From assembly GCF_900074915.1 (NCBI RefSeq), contig NZ_LT222319.1:4683001-4747000 (forward strand): a stretch of 64,000 bases of DNA. Direction: 5' to 3'. Below are positions 9,512-19,474 of this stretch, piece by piece. Under the pieces are notes generated by a model. It ran no database searches and was not told the DNA's origin. It saw only the letters and a list, made by a program, of their open reading frames with translations. Origin of the DNA: Pseudomonas cerasi (GTDB lineage: Bacteria > Pseudomonadota > Gammaproteobacteria > Pseudomonadales > Pseudomonadaceae). Each line of letters opens with the position of its first letter. Within the stretch, counting starts at the first letter, position 1. A program made the position numbers and the translations under genes.

Positions 9512-9796
9512 ATGAAGCGTACCGCCCTCACTGGATTGTTCCTCAGCGCCGCCCTGTTGGCTTCGCCGGTTTTTGCCGCCGATGATTTGTGCGCTGCAAA
9601 CATCAAGACCATCGAAAACGCCAACACCTCGTCCAGCACCAACTTTAGTCCAGAAAACAAGACTATGCTCGAGACCACTGTGAAGAACGCCAAAGCGGCC
9701 CAAGCGCAGAATGACGAGAAAAAATGCGTTGAGATCACCACCAAGACCATCACTTCCCTGAAAAATACCGGTTCGGGCAGCGAAGGCACCAAGTAA
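9512..9796 (+). CDS. Small exported protein of unknown function
   Basis: The 94-residue protein has a clean Sec signal peptide (MKRTALTGLFLSAALLASPVFA, cleavage expected before ADDLC). The mature part is about 72 residues, rich in Lys, Thr and Asn. It has two cysteines (DLCAAN and KKCVEI) that could form one disulphide in the periplasm. No catalytic motif is visible and I do not recognise the family. A strong ribosome site (AAGGAG) precedes the ATG and a ten-base hairpin follows the stop, so it appears to be a complete single-gene unit. Confidence 0.8.
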   Translation: MKRTALTGLFLSAALLASPVFAADDLCAANIKTIENANTSSSTNFSPENKTMLETTVKNAKAAQAQNDEKKCVEITTKTITSLKNTGSGSEGTK

Positions 9797-9805
9797 ACCT
9801 TCGAG

Positions 9806-9830
9806 CAGGCCAGCCACTCAGGCTGGCCTG
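9806..9830 (+). terminator. Hairpin after the small exported protein gene
   Basis: Perfect CAGGCCAGCC/GGCTGGCCTG stem with a five-base loop, ten bases after the stop codon. The T-tract is missing. Confidence 0.6.
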
Positions 9831-9906
9831 AACGATTGCAGCAGACGGGTCGACGTGCCACGCCAATTGGCGTACACTGCGCCCCAGCGATTGCGAAAGC
9901 AGTCTC

Positions 9907-10298
9907 GGGGCCGATTTGGATTCGACGCCGGTGATGAAACTTTAGGTGCATGCCGAGTTGGTAACAGAACTCGTAAATCCACTGTTGCAACTTTCTATAG
10001 TTGCCAATGACGAAACCTACGGGGAATACGCTCTCGCCGCGTAAGCGGTGCTAGCCTTCCTTCTGGTAGCTTCGGCTCCAGCAATCATCAGGGGATGCCT
10101 GTAAACCCGAAATGATTGTCATATAGAACAGGATCGTCGCCTAGTACGTTGTGGACGAAGCGACTAAAACTTACACAACTCGCCCAAAGCACCCTGCCCG
10201 TCGGGTCGCTGAGGGTTAACTTAATAGACACGGCTAAGCATGTAGTACCGACAGCGGAGTACTGGCGGACGGGGGTTCAAATCCCCCCGGCTCCACCA
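9907..10298 (+). ncRNA. ssrA: Transfer-messenger RNA (tmRNA, SsrA)
   Basis: One-piece tmRNA of about 392 bases that rescues stalled ribosomes together with SmpB. The 5' end GGGGCCGATTTGGATTCGACG and the 3' end GGTTCAAATCC...GGCTCCACCA form the tRNA-like acceptor (GGGGCC pairing with GGCTCC) with encoded CCA. The tag reading frame runs from 10003 to 10044: GCC AAT GAC GAA ACC TAC GGG GAA, continuing to Leu-Ala-Ala and TAA. This gives the tag ANDETYGEYALAA, which ends in the degradation signal LAA. Confidence 0.98.
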
Positions 10299-10311
10299 AA
10301 TTGCAAATGAG

Positions 10312-10334
10312 GACGCCCTAGGGCGTCTTTTTTT
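10312..10334 (+). terminator. Rho-independent terminator of ssrA
   Basis: GACGCCC-TA-GGGCGTC stem followed by a run of seven or more T, 14 bases after the CCA end. Confidence 0.92.
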
Positions 10335-10580
10335 GTGGGTGAGATTCTGTGGACTCGCACACAAGCCTGCCTTCAATGCAGCATCATCGATGAGAAGCTA
10401 CTTTTCGTAAGGAGCATAGCTCGCGCACCGTAAGGGCCTGGCTTTGCGATTTCAGGTGGTCACGTCACGGAACGTCAACCCGCACACGCAAAAGGTGCTT
10501 GACGACGAATCTCAAATGTATGAGTTGTGCTATCGTACGGCGTCAATGAATTACATTAAGAGATATTCCAAGGAGCTGGA

Positions 10581-11084
10581 ATGAGTATTGATGCATATCT
10601 TTGGATTGATGGGATTAGCGGAGAGTCTACGGACTCTGACTGCAAAAACTGGATTGAGATTAACACGTTTTGCCTATCAGCCTCTCAATCAGTTTCAAGG
10701 ACTGCAAGCTCAGCAGGCGGGGCTACCGTAGCCAGGGTCTATTTAAGCGACTTCAGTATTGTAAAACTCGCTGACAGTGCGACTCCAAAAATCCTCGAAG
10801 CATGTTGCGCTGGTCGACATATCAAGCAGATGAAGCTGTATGTACGTCGTGCGGGCGGTGACAAGCAAAAATATCTGGAATACGTATTTGACGAAGTCAT
10901 AGTAAGCGGCGTCGTATCCGGCAATCTATTTGAGCGGTCGCCCTCAAACTTTCCTGAGGAGGTAGTTAGATTTAATTACGCCAGGATCAGCATGCAGTAT
11001 TCACAGCAAAGCCGAACCACCGGCTTGATAATTGGACAGATCTCCGGCGGCTGGGATCAAGTAAAAAATAGCACTTACGCATAA
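10581..11084 (+). CDS. hcp: Orphan Hcp family type VI secretion tube protein
   Basis: Hcp hexamers stack into the tube expelled by the type VI secretion system; the ring lumen also chaperones small effectors. The 167-residue product has the family pattern: MSIDAYLWIDGISGESTDSD, KNWIEINTFCLSASQS, the loop RTASSAGGATVARVYLSDFSI, the helix region PKILEACCAGRHIKQMKLYVRRAGGDKQKYLEYVFDEVIVSGV, and the late strand EEVVRFNYARISMQYS. The ribosome site AAGGAGCTGGA precedes the ATG. No other secretion-machine gene is nearby, so it is an orphan copy. Base composition is clearly AT-richer than the neighbours. Confidence 0.9.
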   Translation: MSIDAYLWIDGISGESTDSDCKNWIEINTFCLSASQSVSRTASSAGGATVARVYLSDFSIVKLADSATPKILEACCAGRHIKQMKLYVRRAGGDKQKYLEYVFDEVIVSGVVSGNLFERSPSNFPEEVVRFNYARISMQYSQQSRTTGLIIGQISGGWDQVKNSTYA

Positions 11085-11095
11085 GGATGGTTTAA

Positions 11096-11527
11096 GTGGC
11101 TAGAATATATTGTTACGACGGCGACTGCGGATTAACTGCAAATGAGCTGCTATTTGTAATTGCCACAGAGGTGGCAATGGATGAATTTGGATTGGACGAT
11201 GCAGGGGCTGCATTAGCCATCGTCTTAGGTGCCAACATAATACCAACCAGAACAAAGCCTGGCGGAGCGATTAACAACACTTCCATCATGTCCATAGTCA
11301 CGCGACGCACTCTAAACAACCGCAGGTTTCCTGGAAGCTTCAGAGCACCCTCTCTTACAGGATGGTTTCCGCCACACCTACGATGGACACGCAGCATTGG
11401 CGGTTTCATCGCACGGGCAACACCGGTTATCGGATGGTCTTATACTGCATACGAACTGGGTAAGATAGGATACGTAACGGTGAACACCTACAACTCCATC
11501 GTAGATGAACAAGATCAGGTTTTTTAA
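11096..11527 (+). CDS. Small hydrophobic protein, candidate type VI effector
   Basis: I do not recognise a named family. The 143-residue product starts with GTG behind an AAGGATGG ribosome site, 11 bases after hcp. The N-terminus (MARIYCYDGDCGLTANELLF) has two cysteines. A hydrophobic stretch lies at about 36-50 (AGAALAIVLGANIIP), a basic middle at about 65-100, and a second long hydrophobic, Gly-rich segment at about 101-130 (IGGFIARATPVIGWSYTAYE). There is no signal peptide. The small size fits inside an Hcp ring, and the hydrophobic segments suggest a membrane-acting, possibly pore-forming, toxin. The role is inferred from position only. Confidence 0.75.
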   Translation: MARIYCYDGDCGLTANELLFVIATEVAMDEFGLDDAGAALAIVLGANIIPTRTKPGGAINNTSIMSIVTRRTLNNRRFPGSFRAPSLTGWFPPHLRWTRSIGGFIARATPVIGWSYTAYELGKIGYVTVNTYNSIVDEQDQVF

Positions 11528-11528
11528 G

Positions 11529-11954
11529 ATGGATAAAAACGATCTGAACCATGACATCCTTAATTATCTCATAGAGAGAATCTACTTTTATGTTGGATTC
11601 GGCAAAAAAGCATTTGAAACGCTTAGCCTCGCCACCAGAGTCAGTTGGGATCTCGGGCTTGACGGTGACGATGCCAGTGACTTCATGGAAGATTTTTTTG
11701 AACACTTTAACGTCGACCGAGGCGACTACGACCACTATCGCTATTTCAAGCCTGAAGGGACTGACATTTTCGTATTCTTCAGATCTAAAGATCGGCGCGC
11801 AAAGACCGTAATGACTTTAGGCATGTTGTATAACGCAGCCCAAACCAAGGCATGGGACTGCGAAACTCTTGAAAAGATTAACTTTAGCACTTTACCAATT
11901 TACAATCGTACCGAAGAAATCCCTATTGAGGGTTTTAGCATAAACACCAGATAA
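11529..11954 (+). CDS. DUF1493-like acidic protein, candidate immunity protein
   Basis: The 141-residue protein resembles the DUF1493 family: TRVSWDLGLDGDDASDFMEDFFEHFNVDRGDY followed by a YFKPEGTDIFVFF-like strand. The family function is unknown to me. It is acidic in its middle and has no signal peptide or membrane segment. The ATG chosen lies two bases after the stop of the preceding gene; an in-frame ATG eight codons earlier would overlap that gene and has no visible ribosome site. As the third gene of an hcp-led unit it is the obvious candidate immunity protein or effector chaperone. That is inference from gene order. Confidence 0.75.
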   Translation: MDKNDLNHDILNYLIERIYFYVGFGKKAFETLSLATRVSWDLGLDGDDASDFMEDFFEHFNVDRGDYDHYRYFKPEGTDIFVFFRSKDRRAKTVMTLGMLYNAAQTKAWDCETLEKINFSTLPIYNRTEEIPIEGFSINTR

Positions 11955-12443
11955 TATTTATATTAGAGGATAGCTGAGCAGAAGCACAAATGACTGAGCT
12001 CGTTCAAAAGAGCTCCTTATGCCCGGTATAAATATTTAAACCTTGCGAATCCCGAACTGTGCGACCTTGGCCGTCGAATTCTGCGCGACGCCTGCGGTCC
12101 GGTAAAGACTCATCCCTGAGATAGTAACCGTTTCAGTCAAGTAATCGTGCCGCGCTGCGTTTCCAGCTTTCAGTCATCGCCATGGAAGGGTACGAGTCAT
12201 GGGTAGAGACGGGCGGGGAGTTCGGGCGGTCTCCGATACGAGCATCGAAATCACGTTCATGTATCGGGGCGTCCGGTGCCCTGCCCCTCATTCAACAAGG
12301 CCTGCGCGCGCCGCCCACAGCAAGACCAGCGGCCATGCCCCCCATCTGACAATCACGTATAGTGGCCATATACCACCACCCCTCTCGACCAAGGCGTGTG
12401 CCGTCGATAATGGTTCGGCTGGCATAAGTATGGAAAACTGCAC
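11955..12443. other. Gap between the Hcp cassette and the diguanylate cyclase gene
   Basis: I see no supported gene. A forward reading frame (12199-12465) overlaps the next start, has a Pro/His/Thr-rich sequence without domain features, and is probably not translated. Composition returns to GC-rich across this stretch, which marks the right edge of the AT-rich insert. No integrase, transposase or second copy of the tmRNA 3' end is visible. Confidence 0.5.
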
Positions 12444-13529
12444 ATGCCGCAAAGAAGAAACCTGAAAAACTCTATTTTCATACCCTTGAAGCTGTCTCAA
12501 CTGATCGGTCTTTTCAGTTGGGTTATCAGTTGGTGCCTGAATCCGTCCATTGATCGATCGCTGGATGTATTCATCTGTTGCGCGCTGACGGGGGCGACGC
12601 TGTCGATCATTGTCACGTCCAATAGCAGGAGCATGCTGGCGTGGCGTCTGTTCGGCATTATTTACATGGCGTCACTGACATTTCTGTTCAATGAACAGAT
12701 CGAACGCATGGGCGAGCAAGCGTCGATGTGGGGGCTGGTTGTCACCTCCCTGCTCATCACGGGAATGAGCGTGTTCTTCGTCAAGTTTATTGATTACATC
12801 GCCGCCACTGCGCTTATCTGGTTGATCATGTGGCACACGGACCTGACGGCCATCGGCGTGGGCCATAAGCCGCTGTTTTATGTGTTCCTGATCAGTTCGA
12901 CCTTGCTGGGCGGCTGCCTGAATGCGACCTTCCTGAGCCTGATCATGCAGACCATGGCAGCCAGGGACCGCTATCAGGAACTGTCCGAAACCGACACCCT
13001 GACGCACGCCCCCAATCGCCGTGCGCTGGTTGACAGTCTGAATACTGCGCTGGCGTCTGCTGAAAAATCGTCGTTGTGGTTTGCCATGCTTGATCTGGAT
13101 CACTTTAAAAGTATCAACGACACCCATGGGCATGAGGTGGGTGACAATGTCCTTATAAGTTTTGCGACACGCCTCAAAGACACAAAGGGGCGAATCGCTT
13201 TTGGGCGCTTGGGTGGGGAAGAGTTTGGTGTGATCTTATCGGCGGCGAACGCCACAGACGCTGTACACGCACTGGAAGAGTTATTGATGCTCACGCAAAA
13301 GGATGAAACGGCTCAAGTGCCCTATTCATTCAGTGGCGGTGTTGCAAGTTTGTCGCGGGTTGAAACGTTCAATGACCTGTTGAAAGAGGCTGATGAGAAC
13401 CTCTATCACGCCAAGCGCAGTGGCAGAAAATGTATCGCCCTTGAAGGCAGGATAGTTTCATCGAGCACTGCCAGCACGACAAAGCAGAATCAAGCGATGC
13501 AATTAGTTGACGCGCCTACGCATGCGTAG
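12444..13529 (+). CDS. Membrane-bound diguanylate cyclase (GGDEF)
   Basis: Synthesises cyclic di-GMP from two GTP at the inner membrane. The 361-residue protein has five to seven hydrophobic segments in residues about 15-175, then a GGDEF domain (about 185-345). The substrate region DLDHFKSINDTHGHEVGDNVL is intact and the active-site loop is GGEEF at 257-261, so it should be catalytically competent. The RxxD inhibitory site normally five residues before GGDEF is absent (KGRI at that position). The usual DxLTGLxNRR motif is altered to DTLTHAPNRRA. Its input signal is unknown. Confidence 0.9.
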   Translation: MPQRRNLKNSIFIPLKLSQLIGLFSWVISWCLNPSIDRSLDVFICCALTGATLSIIVTSNSRSMLAWRLFGIIYMASLTFLFNEQIERMGEQASMWGLVVTSLLITGMSVFFVKFIDYIAATALIWLIMWHTDLTAIGVGHKPLFYVFLISSTLLGGCLNATFLSLIMQTMAARDRYQELSETDTLTHAPNRRALVDSLNTALASAEKSSLWFAMLDLDHFKSINDTHGHEVGDNVLISFATRLKDTKGRIAFGRLGGEEFGVILSAANATDAVHALEELLMLTQKDETAQVPYSFSGGVASLSRVETFNDLLKEADENLYHAKRSGRKCIALEGRIVSSSTASTTKQNQAMQLVDAPTHA

Positions 13530-13544
13530 CGCCCGTCTCCCCCT

Positions 13545-13976
13545 TCAAACATTCCCGCCCCGCCGCACCTTCGAATACCGATCGATATCCTCCCGCAGCG
13601 TCCACCCCTGCCCGTGCCAATAACGCCCGGCCGCTTCATTACTCTTCATGACGTCCAGGTGACATTTGTAAATACCCAGCGTGTCCAGACACTCGAGGCA
13701 GCGTTCAACCAACTCATGGGCAATACCGCGCCGGCGATACTCGGGCAGCACGATCAGATGCTGCAGATAACCGCGGCGTCCGTCGTGCCCGCACATCACA
13801 CAGCCGCACAGGGCGCCGCCTGCCTCGGCGACGAAGCTCATGCCGGGGTTGCGTTCAAGGTAACGTGCGGTCGCTTCGCGTGAATCGGCGTCGCGCAGGG
13901 AAATGCCGGGCGTGCTGCGCATCAGTTCGATGACCGCGTCGTAGTCGTCCAGGGTCATGCGGCGAATCGTGATCAT
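13545..13976 (-). CDS. GNAT family N-acetyltransferase
   Basis: Single-domain acetyl-CoA-dependent acetyltransferase of 143 residues; the acceptor is unknown. It starts MITIRRMTLDDYDAVIELMRSTPG and has the acetyl-CoA pyrophosphate-binding motif A at LQHLIVLPEYRRRGIAHELV (Q/RxxGxG/A type). The C-terminal region GIYKCHLDVMKSNEAAGRYWHGQGW is the usual late-strand signature. It converges with the diguanylate cyclase gene with only 15 bases between stop codons. Confidence 0.88.
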   Translation of the reverse strand: MITIRRMTLDDYDAVIELMRSTPGISLRDADSREATARYLERNPGMSFVAEAGGALCGCVMCGHDGRRGYLQHLIVLPEYRRRGIAHELVERCLECLDTLGIYKCHLDVMKSNEAAGRYWHGQGWTLREDIDRYSKVRRGGNV

Positions 13977-14050
13977 GGGCTAAGCCTGGCCTGCAGTCTC
14001 ATGGGCTGGATAGGTTAGCAGAGCCGCTTGATGCCTTGATGACAGCGCCG

Positions 14051-14087
14051 CCAGAGTCTGCCTATCAACCCGTAATGTTCTTTCTAT
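14051..14087 (+). promoter_or_regulatory. Possible OxyR-type site
   Basis: Two CTAT blocks start exactly 22 bases apart (14062 and 14084), the register of CTAT elements in the OxyR consensus ATAG-N7-CTAT-N7-ATAG-N7-CTAT. The two ATAG positions match only partly (ccAG and TAAT). By hand count about 11 of 16 defined bases agree. It is weak evidence, kept because katG is a classic OxyR target. Confidence 0.3.
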
Positions 14088-14166
14088 TAGAAATCTTCGC
14101 GAAGAAGGCTAATCTGGATAAGCGTCGGTGAGAGCCGCGCGGTTCCACCCTGATAAGGAGATAAGA

Positions 14167-14217
14167 ATGAGCTCAAGTTTGCGACGCACGTTGCGGGCTT
14201 GCCTCGCAGCAATCTGA
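14167..14217 (+). CDS. Possible 16-residue leader peptide upstream of katG
   Basis: An ATG sits six bases after a perfect AAGGAG and opens a 16-codon frame (MSSSLRRTLRACLAAI) ending in TGA. The ribosome site is among the best in this part of the window, yet nothing longer follows it. It could be a small protein or a regulatory leader in the katG 5' region. Without comparative data this is tentative. Confidence 0.35.
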   Translation: MSSSLRRTLRACLAAI

Positions 14218-14260
14218 TGATCGCTGTGCTGCGTATCTGTAGAGCTGGCCCGATCGTTGA

Positions 14261-16639
<2,379 letters not shown>

Positions 16640-16660
16640 TGTGTCTGATGTGCTGAGTTG

Positions 16661-16694
16661 AAAAAACGCCTCCCTTGCGGAGGCGTTTTTTTTT
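16661..16694 (+). terminator. Rho-independent terminator of katG
   Basis: AAAAAACGCCTCC and GGAGGCGTTTTTT arms around a five-base loop, ending in nine T. The A-rich left arm makes it potentially bidirectional for the convergent receptor gene. Confidence 0.93.
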
Positions 16695-16721
16695 GCTGCG
16701 ATCAAAAAGCGAAGGCTGGTT

Positions 16722-18029
16722 TCATGAGCGGCTCATCATGCTTGCCGCCTGCTCCGTCGCTTCGGTCGTTCGGGTCGCCAGCTTGCGGACTTCATCTGCC
16801 ACAACCGCAAAGCCCCGCCCTGCCTCACCGGCGCGCGCAGCTTCGATTGCCGCATTGAGCGCCAGGAGGTTGGTCTGGCTGGCAATGCTCTGGATAGTGC
16901 CAACTATCTGGGTCAGTTGAGCGATGTTCTCATCCAGGTTTTTCTGATGCTGTGCTTCGGTGTCGCGAAGAGCGCCCTGTTCATGCTTCAAATGCACATC
17001 CACCAACGCACCCACCACCCTGAGTGGAACACCTTCGGGGTCACGGCGAGTCTGGCCGCGCGCACGGAACCAGCGGTACTCGCCGGTTTTCATCTTCAGG
17101 CGGTACTCGATATCGAACGGCGTCTTGCCAGTCCGGTCATTCAGGTGCTCACCGAAAGCCGTCAGACTGCGCTCCTTGTCTTCAGGGTGCAGCCGTGACG
17201 CCCAGCTATCCAGTACGTCGGGAAACTCTTCCACCGTTTCAAAACCCAGCAGACGCCTGAATTGTGGAGACCACCAAAAAGGATTGCGCGCATTGACCGG
17301 GTCGCCAGCAATGACCTCCATGTCCCAGAGCCCGTCGGAGAGCATCTCCCGGGCCAGTTCGAATCGGGTAATGATTACATCGTGTTCAAGATCACGTTCA
17401 AGCTCGTCGTGGATATCTCGAAGAGAGCCGGCGACCCGCAGCGGCGTTCCGCGTGCATCTCTTAACGTTTCGCCCTGGGCATAGAACCAGCGATACGTGC
17501 CGTTCTTCATCGCCAGACGATTCTTGACTCGGTACGGCGTGTTGCCGGAACGGTCATTCAGATGCTTGGCAAATGCGTCGAGCGTGGCTTGTTTATCCTG
17601 AGGATGAAGCCGGTCTGCCCAGCTCGCCAGTACGTTGGGGAAGTCGCGCTCGTCGTTGAAACCGAGAAGCGTGCGTAGTTGCTGAGACCACCAGAATCGG
17701 TTGTTCGGGTTGACCGGATCGCCCGCGACCACCTCCATATCCCAGAGGCCCTCGCTCGATGCACGGTTGACCAGATCAAAGCGGGTTTCATAAGCGGCAG
17801 CCGAGGCAGAGGCTTCACCCAGTAGATGGCGGGCGGTTTCCAGTTCTTGCTCAAGATCGGCAATACGTTGCTCGTCAAGGCGACGCTGGGTGCTCAGCGA
17901 GCTCCAGCATTCAAGTACCGCGGCTTTTTCAGCACACCCCCCTAGCGCGGGCTCAGTGCCGCCCTTGAGCGAGGAGATCAGTTGCTGAAGGGCCTTTTTG
18001 TCACGACGGGGACTGAACAGGTGAAGCAT
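16722..18029 (-). CDS. Double-PAS soluble chemoreceptor-like protein (BdlA-like)
   Basis: Cytoplasmic sensor of 435 residues without membrane segments. A coiled-coil N-terminus (about 1-80) leads into two PAS domains in tandem (about 83-210 and 213-340). These are clearly duplicated, each with a GLWDMEV-AGDPVN-FWWS-LLGF core. A short methyl-accepting signalling hairpin follows (about 350-435, with [37 protein letters not shown]). Length and layout match P. aeruginosa BdlA, which controls biofilm dispersal; that role is inferred. A TTG start five codons earlier is possible. Confidence 0.88.
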   Translation of the reverse strand: MLHLFSPRRDKKALQQLISSLKGGTEPALGGCAEKAAVLECWSSLSTQRRLDEQRIADLEQELETARHLLGEASASAAAYETRFDLVNRASSEGLWDMEVVAGDPVNPNNRFWWSQQLRTLLGFNDERDFPNVLASWADRLHPQDKQATLDAFAKHLNDRSGNTPYRVKNRLAMKNGTYRWFYAQGETLRDARGTPLRVAGSLRDIHDELERDLEHDVIITRFELAREMLSDGLWDMEVIAGDPVNARNPFWWSPQFRRLLGFETVEEFPDVLDSWASRLHPEDKERSLTAFGEHLNDRTGKTPFDIEYRLKMKTGEYRWFRARGQTRRDPEGVPLRVVGALVDVHLKHEQGALRDTEAQHQKNLDENIAQLTQIVGTIQSIASQTNLLALNAAIEAARAGEAGRGFAVVADEVRKLATRTTEATEQAASMMSRS

Positions 18030-18083
18030 GCTGTGGGCTCTCAAAGTAGGAGAAGTTGGCCGAGTCCCTGGCGCGTCCCGTCT

Positions 18084-19310
18084 TTATCGTCCTGCCGCCC
18101 GGTTTCTGTAATGCCAGATTGCGATCAGATTCACCCCCCGCTGCGCAAACCTGCGCAACACAACCACACCCAACACAGCCGACAACACCGAACCGATCAG
18201 CACACCCACTTTGACCTCGTCGACCAGTTCCGGCGCGCCCGGAAAGGCCAGTGCGCCGATGAACAGGCTCATGGTGAAGCCGATACCACACAAGGCCGCA
18301 ACGCCGTAAAGCTGAGCCCAGTTGCTGCCGTCCGGCAAACGGGCCAGGCCTGCGCGAATCGCCAGCGCGGCCATGGCGAATATGCCGACCTGCTTGCCGA
18401 CCAGCAGCCCTAGCGCAACGCCGAGCGGGACCGGGTCCACGAGCTTGTCGGCGGTAATGCCCGACAGTGACACGCCAGCGTTGGCAAAACCAAAGATCGG
18501 CACGACGGCAAACGCCACCCACGGGTGCAGCTTTTCTTCCAGATGCAGCAGTGGCGAGCGAGCCTCTTCATCGGGTTTGCCCAACGGGATGCACAGCGCA
18601 AGCGCAACGCCAGCGAGGGTGGCGTGGATGCCGGACTGGAGCATGAAGAACCACAGCAGCGCGCCAACGATGAGGTAAGGCAGCAGTTTTTTAACACCCA
18701 GACGATTCAGCGCGACGAGCACGGCGATGGAACCCAGCGCTGCCAGCAACATGGGCATGGAGAGATCGCTGGTGTAGAACAGCGCGATGATCAATACAGC
18801 GCCGAGGTCATCGAGAATCGCCAGTGCAGACAGGAATATCTTCAACGACAGCGGTACGCGCTTGCCCAGCAGGGACAGCACGCCCAGGGCGAATGCGATA
18901 TCGGTCGCTGCCGGAATGGCCCAGCCGCCGATGGTGTCTGGCCGTCCCCAGTTGAACGCCACGTAGATCAGCGCCGGAACCAGCATGCCGCCCAGTGCCG
19001 CAAAGCCTGGCAAGGCTCTCTGGTTCCACGACGCGAGCTGACCGGCGAGCACTTCGCGCTTGATCTCCAGGCCGACGAGCATGAAGAAGATCGCCATCAG
19101 ACCGTCATTGATCCAGTGCGAAACCGATAACCCGGCGAACACTGCGTGCAGCGCGGCGAAGTAGCTGTCGGCCAGCGGTGAGTTGGCAACGATCAAGGCC
19201 GCCAGCGCAGCCGCCATCAACACCAGCCCGCCAGCGGATTCAGCAGCGAAGAAACGCGTGATGAACGCCAGCGCGTTTGGGGATTCGGTACGGGGGGTGG
19301 GTTTATGCAT
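18084..19310 (-). CDS. nhaA: Na+/H+ antiporter NhaA
   Basis: Inner-membrane electrogenic antiporter that expels Na+ in exchange for 2 H+ at alkaline pH. The 408-residue protein has about twelve membrane segments. Family residues are visible: the [15 protein letters not shown] segment (Asp133 equivalent) and [21 protein letters not shown], with the Asp-Asp pair (163/164 equivalents) that binds the ion. The glycine-rich PNAGV-like segment appears as [12 protein letters not shown]. It is somewhat longer than E. coli NhaA (388 residues). Confidence 0.97.
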   Translation of the reverse strand: MHKPTPRTESPNALAFITRFFAAESAGGLVLMAAALAALIVANSPLADSYFAALHAVFAGLSVSHWINDGLMAIFFMLVGLEIKREVLAGQLASWNQRALPGFAALGGMLVPALIYVAFNWGRPDTIGGWAIPAATDIAFALGVLSLLGKRVPLSLKIFLSALAILDDLGAVLIIALFYTSDLSMPMLLAALGSIAVLVALNRLGVKKLLPYLIVGALLWFFMLQSGIHATLAGVALALCIPLGKPDEEARSPLLHLEEKLHPWVAFAVVPIFGFANAGVSLSGITADKLVDPVPLGVALGLLVGKQVGIFAMAALAIRAGLARLPDGSNWAQLYGVAALCGIGFTMSLFIGALAFPGAPELVDEVKVGVLIGSVLSAVLGVVVLRRFAQRGVNLIAIWHYRNRAAGR

Positions 19311-19405
19311 GACGGCTCCGCAGGGTACAGCGCAAAAAAGGCCGCAACCTTACCATCCGCAGAGCCTGTTGAAGGCTTTGTAAACCTGGGGATACAAATT
19401 AACGC

Positions 19406-19470
19406 TTCCCGGCCGAAACCGGGCCGGGAAACGTCGCTGAACAATGCCTGCCGATCAGGCAGGTATTGTT
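19406..19470 (-). terminator. Tandem hairpins ending the peptide-transporter operon
   Basis: Two hairpins follow the stop of the binding-protein gene. One is a 13-base stem (AACAATGCCTGCC with one wobble) at 19440-19470; the other is a perfect 9-base TTCCCGGCC stem at 19406-19430. Neither has a long T-tract. Confidence 0.65.
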
Positions 19471-19474
19471 CATG

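Noticed and set aside
12199-12465. Forward frame of 88 codons before the diguanylate cyclase gene
   Set aside because: No ribosome site, low-complexity Pro/His/Thr content, and overlap with the start of a solid gene.
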